NCBI RefSeq assembly: GCF_041103235.1
Contig: NZ_JBGCUN010000002.1
Location: forward strand, 186,001-250,000
Length of the DNA stretch: 64,000 bases
Reading direction: 5' to 3'
From: Yoonia sp. R2331
GTDB taxonomy: Bacteria > Pseudomonadota > Alphaproteobacteria > Rhodobacterales > Rhodobacteraceae
Positions 27,603-37,384 of the stretch are shown piece after piece. The notes below the pieces were generated by a model. It saw nothing but the letters and a program-made list of their open reading frames with translations, did no database searches and was not told the origin of the DNA. Both the position numbers and the translations under genes were made by a program. The stretch's first letter is position 1, and each line of letters begins with the position of its first letter.

Positions 27603-28526
27603 TCAAACCGGCCAACCGTGGCCGCGCAGCACGCTCTTGATCCGTTCTTTTGCGTTGTCCTTGCCTGCATTGATCGACATCTGCTGCAGGAACCACCACA
27701 TGTAACCGGCATAATCCGGTTGCCGGTTTACGGCGTCAAAGGCGGCATCTTCTCCGTCGCGCATCACGCTGCCCGCAATGTGATGAAAATCTATCTGCCC
27801 GAACAGAACCGCCGGTTTGCGGAACAAGAATCCGCTAAAGGCTGCGCTTGAGTTCATCGTCACCACAAAATCGCAATCCCGCAGACACAGCTCCATCGGG
27901 CGTTCGATGATCTCGACCTTGGGGTGGCGTCCTATCACTTTGGCCAGCGCCATGCGGTCGGCAGACGTGTAGTCTTCGTTGGGGTGCAATGTTGCGATGA
28001 TCTGATGATGCGGAAAGCGTTGCGCAGTCAGTTCCAGCATTTCAACCGGGCTGCACCACTGAAATGATCTGCGTTGCCGGATCAGACCCTGAAGCGGCAC
28101 ATAGATCATCTTTTGGCGCACGGCGTTTGACGGTTTTTGCTGATACAGCCGCCGACCCCAAAAGTTGAAAAAGCGATCCGCTTCGGCCCTGTCCACCTGT
28201 GCGGGATCAAACTCGGTCAAGGCCACATCCCATTCCCACCGCTTCGACGACGCCTCGATCTGCCAGAACGGATAGAAATAGGCTCGCCGCATCGTCAGTG
28301 CGCGATCGTGGTTTGGCTGATCCATGTGAAAAAGCGCATATCCGGGCCGCGTTTCGGCCCGCAGACGGGCCACCCCGGTGTTCGGCGTGTATTGCGGGTT
28401 CAGCCCTGCCTCTTGCAGAACGGATGCGACCAGCCCGATGAAATTATGCTCTCCCTTCTGGGCGCTTTCCAGCAGCCCGGGCTCTAGGTAAAAGGTCACA
28501 TCATCGGGCTGTTCCATGCGCGCCAC
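27603..28526 (-). CDS. Capsule-synthesis-like (KpsS/KpsC-type) putative glycosyltransferase
   Basis: 307 residues; an ATG three codons in is an alternative start. No signal peptide or membrane segment. The C-terminal half contains IIATLHPNEDY, a CDFVVTMNSSAAFSGFLFRKPAVL block (broken here) and FGQIDFHH, resembling the nucleotide-sugar lobe of capsule polysaccharide KpsS/KpsC-type transferases. No other capsule genes are nearby, so donor and acceptor are unknown. It diverges from hslV with 92 bases between starts. Confidence 0.6.
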   Translation of the reverse strand: MARMEQPDDVTFYLEPGLLESAQKGEHNFIGLVASVLQEAGLNPQYTPNTGVARLRAETRPGYALFHMDQPNHDRALTMRRAYFYPFWQIEASSKRWEWDVALTEFDPAQVDRAEADRFFNFWGRRLYQQKPSNAVRQKMIYVPLQGLIRQRRSFQWCSPVEMLELTAQRFPHHQIIATLHPNEDYTSADRMALAKVIGRHPKVEIIERPMELCLRDCDFVVTMNSSAAFSGFLFRKPAVLFGQIDFHHIAGSVMRDGEDAAFDAVNRQPDYAGYMWWFLQQMSINAGKDNAKERIKSVLRGHGWPV

Positions 28527-28561
28527 GCTAGGTGGCGGCTAACCGGGGTTCAAGTCCCGCC

Positions 28562-28590
28562 CTTGTTTGCTGCAATTCTTGCGTCCATAT
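28562..28590 (+). promoter_or_regulatory. Heat-shock (RpoH-type) promoter of hslV
   Basis: CTTGTT at 28562-28567 and CCATAT at 28585-28590, separated by 17 bases, fit the alphaproteobacterial RpoH pattern (CTTG and CNATAT-type elements). The -10 ends 28 bases before the hslV ATG. The downstream gene is a heat-shock protease, which fits. Confidence 0.65.
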
Positions 28591-28618
28591 AAACCGCAAC
28601 TGCGAAAAAGGGCGAACA

Positions 28619-29173
28619 ATGGCTGAAAACGAATTCCCGGGGTGGCACGGCACCACAATCATCGGTGTCCGCAAGGGCGGGCAGGTTGTGATCGCGGGCG
28701 ACGGGCAGGTCAGCCTTGGCCAGACCGTGATCAAAGGCACCGCCCGCAAGGTCCGACGTCTTTCGCCGGGTGGTGACGACGTAATCTGCGGCTTTGCCGG
28801 GTCCACCGCTGACGCCTTTACCTTATTGGAACGGCTGGAAAAGAAACTCGAAGCGACACCGGGCCAACTTGCCCGCGCCTCGGTCGAACTTGCCAAGGAC
28901 TGGCGTACCGACAAATACCTGCAAAAGCTCGAGGCGATGCTGATTGTCTCGGACGGCAAGGATCTGTTCGTGATCACCGGTGCCGGTGACGTGCTAGAAC
29001 CCGAACATGACATCGCAGCCATTGGATCGGGTGGCAACTATGCCCTTGCAGCGGGCCGCGCCCTGATGGACAGCGACAACGATGCTGAAACCATCGCCCG
29101 CAAAGCAATGGCCATCGCCGCTGATATCTGCGTCTACACCAACGGAAACCTGACCGTTGAAAAAATCAGTTAA
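28619..29173 (+). CDS. hslV: HslV peptidase subunit of the HslUV protease
   Basis: 184 residues from the ATG at 28619. The N-terminal catalytic threonine motif [10 protein letters not shown] follows an 11-residue leader [11 protein letters not shown] that must be removed to expose Thr12, where Escherichia coli needs only Met removal. Further motifs are GDGQVSLG and [14 protein letters not shown]. HslV forms a double hexamer degrading unfolded proteins delivered by HslU. The gene has a candidate RpoH promoter. hslU is not adjacent: two other genes lie between them. The 3' end overlaps the convergent DM13 gene by 8 bases. Confidence 0.96.
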   Translation: MAENEFPGWHGTTIIGVRKGGQVVIAGDGQVSLGQTVIKGTARKVRRLSPGGDDVICGFAGSTADAFTLLERLEKKLEATPGQLARASVELAKDWRTDKYLQKLEAMLIVSDGKDLFVITGAGDVLEPEHDIAAIGSGGNYALAAGRALMDSDNDAETIARKAMAIAADICVYTNGNLTVEKIS

Positions 29174-29531
29174 CCCGCGCCACCGACAGCGGCACATTCG
29201 CCGCCCGACACCAGACGTAAACCTCGTTGTAGTCGTCAGTGTTGATGCCCGCCGGCACCGTATAGGTCGACCCGCCACGCATGGCCTTCAATTCACCCAT
29301 GAAGGTGTTGGGATCATAGGTGCCGTCCTTGCCCAGACCGACAACCGGGTCCGGCGCATTGTCGAGAAAGAAGTCATCCAGCAGGCTGACAGTATCGCCC
29401 GCAATCTCGGCCGTGCCAGAGGACGTATGCGTCGAACGTCCTTCCAGCTGGCCCAATCGGCCATGTCCACCGGCAAGGGCCGGGGCGGCAAACATACTCA
29501 CTCCGGCTGCTATGAATGTGCGGCGATGCAT
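29166..29531 (-). CDS. Exported DM13-domain protein
   Basis: 121 residues. A twin-arginine-like or Sec signal ([21 protein letters not shown], about 20 residues) precedes a single domain with [16 protein letters not shown] and a C-terminal [17 protein letters not shown]. The lone Cys and this ending match DM13 domains, proposed to act in electron transfer in animal proteins; bacterial function is unknown. Likely periplasmic. It lies antisense between hslV and hslU. Confidence 0.78.
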   Translation of the reverse strand: MHRRTFIAAGVSMFAAPALAGGHGRLGQLEGRSTHTSSGTAEIAGDTVSLLDDFFLDNAPDPVVGLGKDGTYDPNTFMGELKAMRGGSTYTVPAGINTDDYNEVYVWCRAANVPLSVARVN

Positions 29532-29610
29532 CGTGTTTCTCCTGTCTTGGTTTCTACCATGCTAAACCCTTCCGCCCACAGCACCTACAGCGCAAACGGA
29601 TTTGTGATCC

Positions 29611-30693
29611 ATGCTTGACCCGTCCGACATCAAAGCATCCGTGGCCGCAGGCCTGATCACAGAGGCGCAAGCCGCCAATATGGCCGCCCTTGCCCATAGC
29701 CGAAAAGGCGCGCGCGAGAACCTGTCGCCGGGCGACGAACCGTTCGAGCTGTTTAAAGGCTTCAACGAGATCTTCATCGTCGTGGGCCTTGGCATCCTTG
29801 CAACGGGCTGGGCGCTTGTTGTCGGCTCAATCTACGTCGCCGAAATCAACAACCCGCAACAAGAGGCGGTGTATTTCGGGCTTCTTGGTGCGGCGATCCT
29901 TTGGGGGTTGTCGGAGTACTTCGTCCGTCGCCGCCGCATGGTGGCCCCTGCTATCGCGCTTTCGGTCTTGTTTGCGGGAAATGCCGCGCTGGCGCTCACG
30001 GTCTACTTTGCCCAACCATTCATGGTCGCACAGGACGATTTCAGCAGCTTGCCCATGCCCTTCGCACTCGGCACTGTGGCCTTGTTGATCTACTGGATGC
30101 GCTTTCGGGTTCCATTCACCATGGCAATGATCGCCGTTGGGCTTTTCATCGTGGCGATGCTGATGGCTGCGACAACATCCGGCACCCCACAGGACGTGTC
30201 CGACTTGTTTCTGTTGTCCGCAGGCGGACCTTTCGCCTTTATCACTTTGGCGCTGGGACTTGCGGTTTTTGCTGTTGCGATGGCCTTTGACATGTCCGAC
30301 CCACACCGCGTGACCCGGCGCAGCGCCAATGGGTTTTGGCTCCACGTTGTGGCCGCGCCTGCATTGGTTAACACCATGGCGCTGACTCTGCTGGAACAGG
30401 AAACCCAAACCGCCAATCTGATCTTGCTGGTGATCCTTGCGCTCTTTGCGCTTGTTGCAATCGTTATTGACCGCCGGTCATTCCTGATTGCCGCCATCGG
30501 CTATATTGTTGCCATCGCAGCAACCGTCTTTGACGGCGCGGGCGCTGCTTGGACCATTCTTTTCCTTGGCATGATCCTCTTGCTGCTCGGCGCGTTCTGG
30601 GAACGCATCCGCGCATTTCTTCTGCGGCTGATGCCCGGCTTTGTGCCGCTGCATCGCCTGCCCCCATCTTCCTACGTCAGGACCCAAAAATGA
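29611..30693 (+). CDS. DUF2157-like multi-pass membrane protein
   Basis: 360 residues. The soluble N-terminus ([19 protein letters not shown]) is typical of DUF2157, which starts with a short helical region before membrane segments. About ten hydrophobic segments follow from residue 48 to 340. Function unknown. Its stop overlaps the hslU start (ATGA), so it may be translated together with hslU; this is an unusual partner for a protease ATPase. Confidence 0.75.
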   Translation: MLDPSDIKASVAAGLITEAQAANMAALAHSRKGARENLSPGDEPFELFKGFNEIFIVVGLGILATGWALVVGSIYVAEINNPQQEAVYFGLLGAAILWGLSEYFVRRRRMVAPAIALSVLFAGNAALALTVYFAQPFMVAQDDFSSLPMPFALGTVALLIYWMRFRVPFTMAMIAVGLFIVAMLMAATTSGTPQDVSDLFLLSAGGPFAFITLALGLAVFAVAMAFDMSDPHRVTRRSANGFWLHVVAAPALVNTMALTLLEQETQTANLILLVILALFALVAIVIDRRSFLIAAIGYIVAIAATVFDGAGAAWTILFLGMILLLLGAFWERIRAFLLRLMPGFVPLHRLPPSSYVRTQK

Positions 30694-32000
30694 CCGACCT
30701 CACCCCCCGCGAAATCGTGTCCGAACTGGACCGCTTTATCATCGGCCAAAAAGACGCAAAACGTGCCGTCGCCGTCGCTCTGCGCAACCGCTGGCGGCGC
30801 AAGCAACTGGGCGATGACCTGCGGGACGAAGTTTATCCCAAGAACATCCTGATGATCGGGCCCACCGGCGTCGGCAAAACCGAAATTTCGCGCCGCTTGG
30901 CGAAACTAGCGCGCGCACCCTTTATCAAGGTCGAGGCGACGAAGTTCACAGAGGTCGGCTATGTCGGTCGCGATGTAGAGCAGATCATCCGCGACTTGGT
31001 CGAGGCCGCGATTATCGACACCCGCGAACACATGCGCGAAGATGTGAAAGCCAAGGCAATCGAACAGGCAGAGGATCGCGTGATCACCGCCGTTGCTGGC
31101 ACCGATGCCCGCGACAGCACGCGCGAGATGTTCCGCAAAAAGCTCAAAGCTGGCGATCTGGACAACACCGTGATCGAGCTTGAGCTGGCCGATACCTCCA
31201 ACCCCTTTGGCGGTTTCGAAATCCCCGGCCAGCCGGGCGCAGGCCAGATGGGTGGCATGATGAACCTTGGCGATATCTTCGGCAAAATGGGCGGGCGCAC
31301 CGTCAAAAAGCGGATGACCGTCGCCGAAAGCTATGAGGCCTTGATCGCGGACGAGGCTGACAAACTACTGGACGATGAAACCGTCACCAAAGCCGCACTT
31401 GAAGCGGTCGAACAGAACGGCATCGTTTTTCTGGATGAGATCGACAAGGTCGCTGCCGGCCAGGACCGCAAAGGCGCTGACGTGTCACGTGAAGGTGTGC
31501 AGCGCGACCTGCTGCCGTTGATCGAAGGCACAACCGTCAGCACCAAGCACGGGCCAATCAAAACCGACCACGTCCTTTTCATCGCCTCCGGCGCATTCCA
31601 CGTCGCAAAACCGTCAGATCTGTTGCCGGAATTGCAGGGCCGTCTGCCAATCCGTGTAGAGCTGCGCGCACTGACCGAAGACGATTTTGTCCGCATCCTC
31701 ACCGAAACGGACAACGCCCTGACGTTGCAATACTCTGCACTTATGAAAACCGAAGAGGTCACAGTGACCTTTGCCCCCGACGGTATCGCCGCCCTCGCCA
31801 AGATCGCGGCAGAGGTGAACGAAAGCGTTGAAAACATCGGGGCCCGCCGACTTTACACCGTAATCGAGCGTGTGTTCGAGGACCTGTCATTCTCAGCCCC
31901 AGACCGCGCGGGCGATGAGATCACGATTGACGCGGATTTCGTCGAGGAACACCTGGGCGAACTCGCGCGCAGCACGGACGTCTCGCGCTACGTTCTCTAA
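30690..32000 (+). CDS. hslU: HslU ATPase subunit of the HslUV protease
   Basis: 436 residues from the ATG at 30690. AAA+ Walker [16 protein letters not shown], Walker [10 protein letters not shown], an intermediate domain with [17 protein letters not shown], and the C-terminal [15 protein letters not shown] that docks into HslV. It unfolds substrates and feeds them to HslV. The I-domain is of normal length. The gene may depend on the hslV promoter across the intervening antisense gene, or on a promoter within DUF2157. Confidence 0.97.
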   Translation: MTDLTPREIVSELDRFIIGQKDAKRAVAVALRNRWRRKQLGDDLRDEVYPKNILMIGPTGVGKTEISRRLAKLARAPFIKVEATKFTEVGYVGRDVEQIIRDLVEAAIIDTREHMREDVKAKAIEQAEDRVITAVAGTDARDSTREMFRKKLKAGDLDNTVIELELADTSNPFGGFEIPGQPGAGQMGGMMNLGDIFGKMGGRTVKKRMTVAESYEALIADEADKLLDDETVTKAALEAVEQNGIVFLDEIDKVAAGQDRKGADVSREGVQRDLLPLIEGTTVSTKHGPIKTDHVLFIASGAFHVAKPSDLLPELQGRLPIRVELRALTEDDFVRILTETDNALTLQYSALMKTEEVTVTFAPDGIAALAKIAAEVNESVENIGARRLYTVIERVFEDLSFSAPDRAGDEITIDADFVEEHLGELARSTDVSRYVL

Positions 32001-32096
32001 GCCGACCGCCTTCAACTTATTGCGGGCTTCGGATTGATCCGGGGCCCACACAAACTTGCGCTTCCCTCGGGTCGGAAAACCTGAAACCAAAGCGGC

Positions 32097-33320
32097 ATGT
32101 CTTACCTCAACTTCCTGCGCGACAATTGGTCGTTCCTGCTTGCCGGAGTGATCCTGACATTTTCGTCGTCTTACGGGCAGACGTTCTTCATCTCGATCTT
32201 CGCAGATCAGATCAAAGCAGCGCATGGGCTGACCGATGGCGGCTGGGGCTTGTCCTATACCATCGCCACCACAGCCTCTGCCGTTCTGATGATTTGGGCG
32301 GGCGCTTTGACCGACCGTTTTCGCATCCGCGCTTTGGCAATTTTTGTGATGATCGGCCTCGCGGTGGCCTGCCTGATGATGACGCAAGCGCCCGCTGTTT
32401 GGTGGCTAGTGCTGACCGTCTTTCTGTTGCGCTTTACCGGACAAGGCATGTTGTCACATCTCGCCGTAGTCGCGATGGCCCGTTGGTTCGTTGCCACCCG
32501 TGGTAAGGCATTGTCCATTGCCAGCATCGGTTTTTCGATTGGCACCGCGTTTTTGCCAATCATCTTTGCGGCCCTCTTGCTGACAACCGATTGGCGCATC
32601 CTGTGGCTTATCTGCGCTGCGGTCCTGCTCTTGACCATTCCTGTGGTCACGCGGCTTTTGCGACAAGAGCGGACCCCCCAGTCCATGGCCGAAGAATCCG
32701 AAGCGCTCGGCATGGACAGCCGCCATTGGACACGGGCAGAGGTGTTGCGCCACCCTGTGTTCTGGCTTTTGGTTCCCGCCCTTCTCGGCCCGCCCGCATG
32801 GGGCACGGCCTTGTGGTTTCAGCAGGTGCATATCGCCGATGTCAAAGGGTGGAGTCACGTCGCCTTTGTCGCCCTCTTCCCGCTGTCCACCGCCGTGACC
32901 GTTGCCGCGACCTTTGGGTGCGGTTGGGCGATTGACCGGTTCGGCTCTGCCCGCATTCTGCCGTTCTACATGCTGCCCTTCGCCGTCGCCTTCTTTGTGA
33001 TTGGTGCGGCATCCACGATCTTTATGGCGGCTGTCGGGTTGGCGGTTCTGGGGATCGGACAAGGGATACAATCCACACTCGCCAGTGCATTCTGGGCAGA
33101 ATTTTTTGGCACCCGACACCTTGGCGCGATCAAGGCCGCGGCCGGGGCAATCATGGTCTTTGGGTCAGCGATTGGACCGGGCATCTCTGGTGTCATCATC
33201 GATCTGGGCGTTAATTTTCCGACGCAAATGATCTGGCTGACATTATATTTCCTGTTTGCAGCCGGGTTGTGCATGGTTTGTGCACGCATTGTGCATCCCC
33301 GATTAACGCGCCCGCTTTAG
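32097..33320 (+). CDS. MFS transporter
   Basis: 407 residues with twelve hydrophobic segments. The first loop and segment 2-3 region, LTDGGWGLSYTIATT and WAGALTDRFRIRALA, carry the MFS GxxxDR-type motif. Segments 11-12 contain GAIMVFGSAIGPGISG. The substrate is not evident; similarity to oxalate/formate-type monocarboxylate carriers is possible. The 3' end overlaps the convergent smr gene by 18 bases. Confidence 0.85.
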   Translation: MSYLNFLRDNWSFLLAGVILTFSSSYGQTFFISIFADQIKAAHGLTDGGWGLSYTIATTASAVLMIWAGALTDRFRIRALAIFVMIGLAVACLMMTQAPAVWWLVLTVFLLRFTGQGMLSHLAVVAMARWFVATRGKALSIASIGFSIGTAFLPIIFAALLLTTDWRILWLICAAVLLLTIPVVTRLLRQERTPQSMAEESEALGMDSRHWTRAEVLRHPVFWLLVPALLGPPAWGTALWFQQVHIADVKGWSHVAFVALFPLSTAVTVAATFGCGWAIDRFGSARILPFYMLPFAVAFFVIGAASTIFMAAVGLAVLGIGQGIQSTLASAFWAEFFGTRHLGAIKAAAGAIMVFGSAIGPGISGVIIDLGVNFPTQMIWLTLYFLFAAGLCMVCARIVHPRLTRPL

Positions 33321-33872
33321 GTAAACATAGAACGCGCCGTCACCACCGTGGCGGATATGCGCAGGCCGGATTTCCAGAATCTTCGGACCCAGCGGCGGCA
33401 ACCTTAACCATTGCGGCACATAGCGCCGCAAAACCCCGCGCTGCCCCGGCTGCGCCTGCATGTTGCCCTTGCCAGTGATCACCAAAACCAGCCGTTTGCC
33501 ATCGTCAAAGGCGTTATAGATGAATTGCATCAGCGCTGGATGCGCCTGATCAAGTGTCATCCCGTGCAGGTCAATCCGCGCCTCTGGCTTCAGCTTGCTG
33601 CGGGACATCTTGCCAAAGGCCTTGTGGTCCATCTGTACTGGCGCTTGTCGCAGGGCCTGCCCCAGTCCGGGCAAGACATCGTCCTCGCGTCGTGGATTTG
33701 ACTTGGCGCCAACTTCGAAAAAGGGAAGAGATTCCTTAGGCTTGGCCGGGGTTTTCACCAGCTCAGGCTCTGCTTTGGGTTCTTGCAGTTTAGGATGCAT
33801 CGGTTCGACCCGGCGGGCGACCTGATCCCAAATCGCCCGATCTTCTGGCGAAAGGTGGCGTGGCTTTCTCAT
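33303..33872 (-). CDS. Smr-domain protein
   Basis: 189 residues. A disordered, Lys/Pro-rich N-terminal half (about 20-90) precedes an Smr domain (about 100-187) with the IDLHGMTLDQAHPAL, LVLVITGKG and HIRHGGDGAFYVYL motifs. Stand-alone Smr proteins nick or cleave nucleic acids; in several bacteria they act on RNA at stalled ribosomes. The start overlaps the mltA stop by 4 bases. Confidence 0.9.
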   Translation of the reverse strand: MRKPRHLSPEDRAIWDQVARRVEPMHPKLQEPKAEPELVKTPAKPKESLPFFEVGAKSNPRREDDVLPGLGQALRQAPVQMDHKAFGKMSRSKLKPEARIDLHGMTLDQAHPALMQFIYNAFDDGKRLVLVITGKGNMQAQPGQRGVLRRYVPQWLRLPPLGPKILEIRPAHIRHGGDGAFYVYLKRAR

Positions 33873-34891
33873 TCCAGCGGCTCTGTCACCTTGGACAGCG
33901 CATATTCAACCGGCATCAGAACAACCATCCGGCCACCGTCCTTGATGTTACCCGCCTGACGCCCGGCCTCTGGCCCTGTACCAAAGAAGATGTCAGCCCG
34001 CTGCGCACCCTTGATCGCGGAACCTGTGTCCTGCGCGATCATCAATCGCCGCATCGGATCATCACCGTCTTTTTCGATCCAGACCGGGGCGCCCAGCAGG
34101 GTGATCGACGGATCGACCGCAATCGACCTCAGCGTCGTGATCGACCGGTTCATCGCCCCCAGCGGCCCTTTTTCTGACGGTATTTCGTTCACTTCGCGAA
34201 AAAAAACGTATGAATCGTTCTGCCACAGCAGCTCCCGCCCCTCTTCGGGATTGTCTTTCACCCAGCCCTTGATCGCGTCTGCGGAAACCTCGTGTGCAGC
34301 GAACGCGCCCCTTTCGACAAGCTTGGCCCCGACAGAGGAATAGTCCCGCCCGTTCTTACCAGCATAGCCGACGCGAATGACCTCGCCGTCCGGCAACCTG
34401 ATACGGCCCGATCCCTGGACTTGCAGAAAAAACAGCTCGACCGGGTCAGCCAGCCAGGCGATTTCCAGACCCTTTTCGGCCAGCGCTTCGTTTTCTTCGA
34501 TCTCGCGGCGGGTCAGATAGGGTTGCCCCTCGACCAAGTCATCAGGCAAGCGGTAAATTGGGTGGGCGTAAGCCTCTGACCGGCCCAGATCGCCTGCAAT
34601 CTCTGGCTCAAAATAGCCGGTGAACAACATCGGATCACCGTCTTCGATCAGCACCGGCTGAAAGAACGTCTCAAAGAAATCGCGCGCGGCTGGCCCGTCT
34701 TTGGCAAAGGCGCATAAGCGTTGCCAGTCCGTCCGGGGGATATCGCCGCAAGTTTCCGCAAAAACGGATAAGGCTGCGGCATGATCATCCGCAGCCCATC
34801 CATCAAGTTCGTCAAAGCTTAGAAACGTATAGTTCGGTTCGGCCACGGCTGCCCCCGTTAACGCCAAGGTCGCCGCAAGCGCGCGGATCAT
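33869..34891 (-). CDS. mltA: Membrane-bound lytic murein transglycosylase A
   Basis: 340 residues with a signal peptide (MIRALAATLALTGAAVAEP). The MltA domain includes FTGYFEPEI, VQGSGRIRLPDG and the C-terminal 3D-type domain with MIAQDTGSAIKGAQRADIFFG (shown split by context), which contains the catalytic Asp. It cleaves MurNAc-GlcNAc bonds to give 1,6-anhydro products in the periplasm; such fragments are what the AmgK-MurU shunt can recycle. No lipobox cysteine is seen. Start overlaps the Tim44 gene stop by 4 bases. Confidence 0.92.
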   Translation of the reverse strand: MIRALAATLALTGAAVAEPNYTFLSFDELDGWAADDHAAALSVFAETCGDIPRTDWQRLCAFAKDGPAARDFFETFFQPVLIEDGDPMLFTGYFEPEIAGDLGRSEAYAHPIYRLPDDLVEGQPYLTRREIEENEALAEKGLEIAWLADPVELFFLQVQGSGRIRLPDGEVIRVGYAGKNGRDYSSVGAKLVERGAFAAHEVSADAIKGWVKDNPEEGRELLWQNDSYVFFREVNEIPSEKGPLGAMNRSITTLRSIAVDPSITLLGAPVWIEKDGDDPMRRLMIAQDTGSAIKGAQRADIFFGTGPEAGRQAGNIKDGGRMVVLMPVEYALSKVTEPLE

Positions 34892-35547
34892 GCGTCCGTT
34901 GCAACCAGCCGCCAGTTCGGGTTGTCGCTGCCCATTTCACGGGCAAAGGTCCAGACATCCTTTTGGCGCTTGATCTCGGTATCGTTGCCTTCGATCACAT
35001 CGCCCGCATTGTCGCGGACCTGCCATGTCATCTCACCGGTGAAGCGGACGGTCAGTTCGGCCTCTTTCGTGGCCTCGTCGAATGTCGCTTCGTTGAGACC
35101 CAGATCACTGATGCCAACAAACTGTGCCTCAATTGTCAGACCCTCGGCCTGACGCTGATCGACAACCTCGCTAAACGCTTCAAACACGTCTTCGCTGATG
35201 AACGGAGTCACATCAGACAAATCACCCCGCTCGAACGCCATCAAAATCATCTCATAGGCACCGCGGGCGCCTTGCAAGAATTCGGTCACGTTGAACGACG
35301 GATCAACCGATTTCATTTTGGCCAACGCCAAAGCGGTATCACTGCCCTCTGGGGCGTGGTCTGCGATATCGTGATCAACGCCACCTTCAATCACTTCAAA
35401 CCCGCGACGATCCACCGCACGTTCCGACTGTTTCGGGATCGGCGGCTTCTCAAAACCCTCGCGGGTACCCAGCACAGACCGCAAGCGGACGATCAGGAAA
35501 ATCGCGATCGCAGCAAGGACCAAAAGCTGTATAATAGGTGCGTTCAT
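34888..35547 (-). CDS. Tim44-domain inner-membrane protein (TimA type)
   Basis: 219 residues from the ATG at 35547, after AAAGAGGCGACG; the frame extends to 35571. One N-terminal membrane segment (about 4-20), a charged linker, then a C-terminal Tim44-like domain (about 75-219) with FLQGARGAYEMILMAFERGD and QKDVWTFAREMGSDNPNW. Bacterial homologues of the mitochondrial import protein Tim44 are frequent beside secB, fxsA and mltA in alphaproteobacteria. The bacterial role is not settled. Confidence 0.88.
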   Translation of the reverse strand: MNAPIIQLLVLAAIAIFLIVRLRSVLGTREGFEKPPIPKQSERAVDRRGFEVIEGGVDHDIADHAPEGSDTALALAKMKSVDPSFNVTEFLQGARGAYEMILMAFERGDLSDVTPFISEDVFEAFSEVVDQRQAEGLTIEAQFVGISDLGLNEATFDEATKEAELTVRFTGEMTWQVRDNAGDVIEGNDTEIKRQKDVWTFAREMGSDNPNWRLVATDA

Positions 35548-35652
35548 CGTCGCCTCTTTCTGTTGCGGCATGGAAACCGCCGTGTTGGGTTCTTATGTAG
35601 GGTGGCAACGGGGCCGAGTCCACTGCCCCACCTGTCACAATAAGGAAACCCA

Positions 35653-36135
35653 ATGCCCCTTTTGGCGCTGTTCATTGCAATTCCGTTGATCGAGATCGCC
35701 TTGTTCATTCAAGTCGGCGGATGGCTGGGTCTGTGGCCAACGCTTTTGATCGTGGTTGTGACGGCGATCATCGGGTCAACTTTGGTCCGGCAACAAGGTG
35801 CGCGGGAAATGGCCCAATTGCGGTCCAGCTTCAGTGAATTGCGCGATCCGTCGGAATCCCTGGCCAATGGTGCCATGATCCTGTTTTCCGGCGCGCTTTT
35901 GCTGACACCGGGGTTTTTCACCGACATCGTCGGGTTCGCTCTGCTGGTCCCACCGGTGCGGGCGCGGGTCTATCAATACCTGCGGTCGCGCGTGAAAGTC
36001 GCCCGCTTTGAAATGGGCCCACAATCTGCCCAACCCCGCCCCGGACCCCGCGACCGTGTCATTGATGGCGAGTTTGAAGAGGTTGATCAGCCGCAAAAGC
36101 CAACCCATGAACCATCTGGCTGGACCCGCCATTAG
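35653..36135 (+). CDS. fxsA: FxsA-like membrane protein
   Basis: 160 residues. The conserved FxsA core is visible: LFIAIPLIEIALFIQVG, ATIIGSTLVRQQGARE-like residues, and SGALLLTPGFFTDIVGFALL, three or four membrane helices, followed by a soluble tail. FxsA overproduction in E. coli relieves phage T7 exclusion by plasmid F; its normal role is unknown. Diverges from the Tim44 gene. Confidence 0.87.
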   Translation: MPLLALFIAIPLIEIALFIQVGGWLGLWPTLLIVVVTAIIGSTLVRQQGAREMAQLRSSFSELRDPSESLANGAMILFSGALLLTPGFFTDIVGFALLVPPVRARVYQYLRSRVKVARFEMGPQSAQPRPGPRDRVIDGEFEEVDQPQKPTHEPSGWTRH

Positions 36136-36195
36136 CATTGAGGCTCGTCCCGTCCCCTGCTAAGAGCGATCCAACCTAGCATGACGGAGAGCACA

Positions 36196-36699
36196 ATGGC
36201 CGAAGACGACGCCAAACCAGAAGAGGCCGCAGCAGCTGCCGCCCAGCCGCAACAGATCACCAGCAAGGTGCTTGCACAATATGTGCGCGATCTATCGTTT
36301 GAAAACATACTGGCCCAAAAGGGTGTGGGTGGCGATGCGCAGCCCGAAATCCAGGTGCAGGTCAATCTGGACGCTCGCAAGCGCGGCGCCGACAACCAGT
36401 ACGAAGTCATTACCAAGCTGAACATCACATCCAAGACCAAGGAAAAGGGCGAGCCGCTTTTCGTGTTGGAGCTTGAGTATGCTGGTGTTTTCCAAATCGA
36501 AGGTGTGCCAGAAGAACAACTGCACCCCTATCTGCTGATCGAATGCCCGCGCATCACATTCCCATTTGTGCGCCGCATCGTATCGGATGTGTCGCGTGAC
36601 GGTGGCTTCCCGCCACTGAACCTCGAACAGATCGACTTTTTGGCGCTTTACCGCGCTGAGCTGGCCCGCCGTCAGCAGGACCAGCAAAAGGTCAACTAA
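36196..36699 (+). CDS. secB: Protein-export chaperone SecB
   Basis: 167 residues from the ATG at 36196, preceded by GGAGAGCACA; an ATG five codons upstream lacks a good site. Acidic Ala-rich N-terminus, then VRDLSFENIL, VLELEYAGVF and CPRITFPFVRRIVSDV, PPLNLEQIDFLALY, all SecB signatures. It holds precursors unfolded for SecA. The location next to fxsA and facing dnaQ is a conserved alphaproteobacterial order. Overlaps dnaQ by 8 bases at the stops. Confidence 0.95.
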   Translation: MAEDDAKPEEAAAAAAQPQQITSKVLAQYVRDLSFENILAQKGVGGDAQPEIQVQVNLDARKRGADNQYEVITKLNITSKTKEKGEPLFVLELEYAGVFQIEGVPEEQLHPYLLIECPRITFPFVRRIVSDVSRDGGFPPLNLEQIDFLALYRAELARRQQDQQKVN

Positions 36700-37384
36700 A
36701 CCGCTTCCAAAGCGCGCTGTCGCCCAACTGGTCCACAAAGGTGGCATGGGCGGCGGCCTCTTCTTCGGTCAGCCGTGACGGCAGCGGGGTTGGCCGCGCC
36801 GTTGGCCGCCAGTCTTCGGCAGTTTGCGCATTTGACTTGGCTTCTGTCTGCGCCGACAGGGCAAAATCTGGCTGACGACCACCAATCAGTTCCAGATAGA
36901 CCTCTGCCAGAATTTCACTGTCCAGCAGCGCGCCATGAAGCGTCCGGCTAGAGTTATCTATGCCAAACCGGCGACACAGCGCATCCAGCGAAGCAGGTGA
37001 CCCGGGAAAGCGCCTGCGTGCGATGGCAAGTGTATCTAACGCCTGATCCATCGGCAAAAGCGGGCGGTTCACCCAGCCAAGTTCGGCATTCAGGAACTTC
37101 ATATCAAAAGCGGCGTTATGGATGATCAGCTTGGCGTCGCCGACAAAATCCACAAAGTCCTGTGCAATGTCTTTGAAGACCGGTTTGTCGGACAAGAATT
37201 CATCGCCCAACCCATGCACGGCAAAGGCTTCTTCAGGCATCGACCGCTGCGGATTGATGTACTGATGGTATGTGCGCCCTGTTGGCACATGACCCATCAA
37301 CTCAACAGCGCCAATTTCAACGATCCGGTCGCCCTCGCCCGGTTCAAATCCGGTCGTTTCTGTATCCAGCACGATTTCACGCAT
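36692..37384 (-). CDS. dnaQ: DNA polymerase III epsilon subunit
   Basis: 230 residues. Exonuclease motif I VLDTETTGFEPGEGDRIVEIG, with its two acidic ligands, motif II IIHNAAFDMKFLN, and motif III LHGALLDSEILAEVYLEL. The C-terminal tail, TEEEAAAHATFVDQL, is the polymerase-binding part. It proofreads replication products. Start overlaps the coaE stop by 8 bases; these genes run away from the putative origin. Confidence 0.95.
   Translation of the reverse strand: MREIVLDTETTGFEPGEGDRIVEIGAVELMGHVPTGRTYHQYINPQRSMPEEAFAVHGLGDEFLSDKPVFKDIAQDFVDFVGDAKLIIHNAAFDMKFLNAELGWVNRPLLPMDQALDTLAIARRRFPGSPASLDALCRRFGIDNSSRTLHGALLDSEILAEVYLELIGGRQPDFALSAQTEAKSNAQTAEDWRPTARPTPLPSRLTEEEAAAHATFVDQLGDSALWKRFS

Noticed and set aside
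31485-31500. Third parS-like CACGTG within hslU
   Set aside because: Only the central CACGTG and few flanking bases match; far from the two perfect sites.
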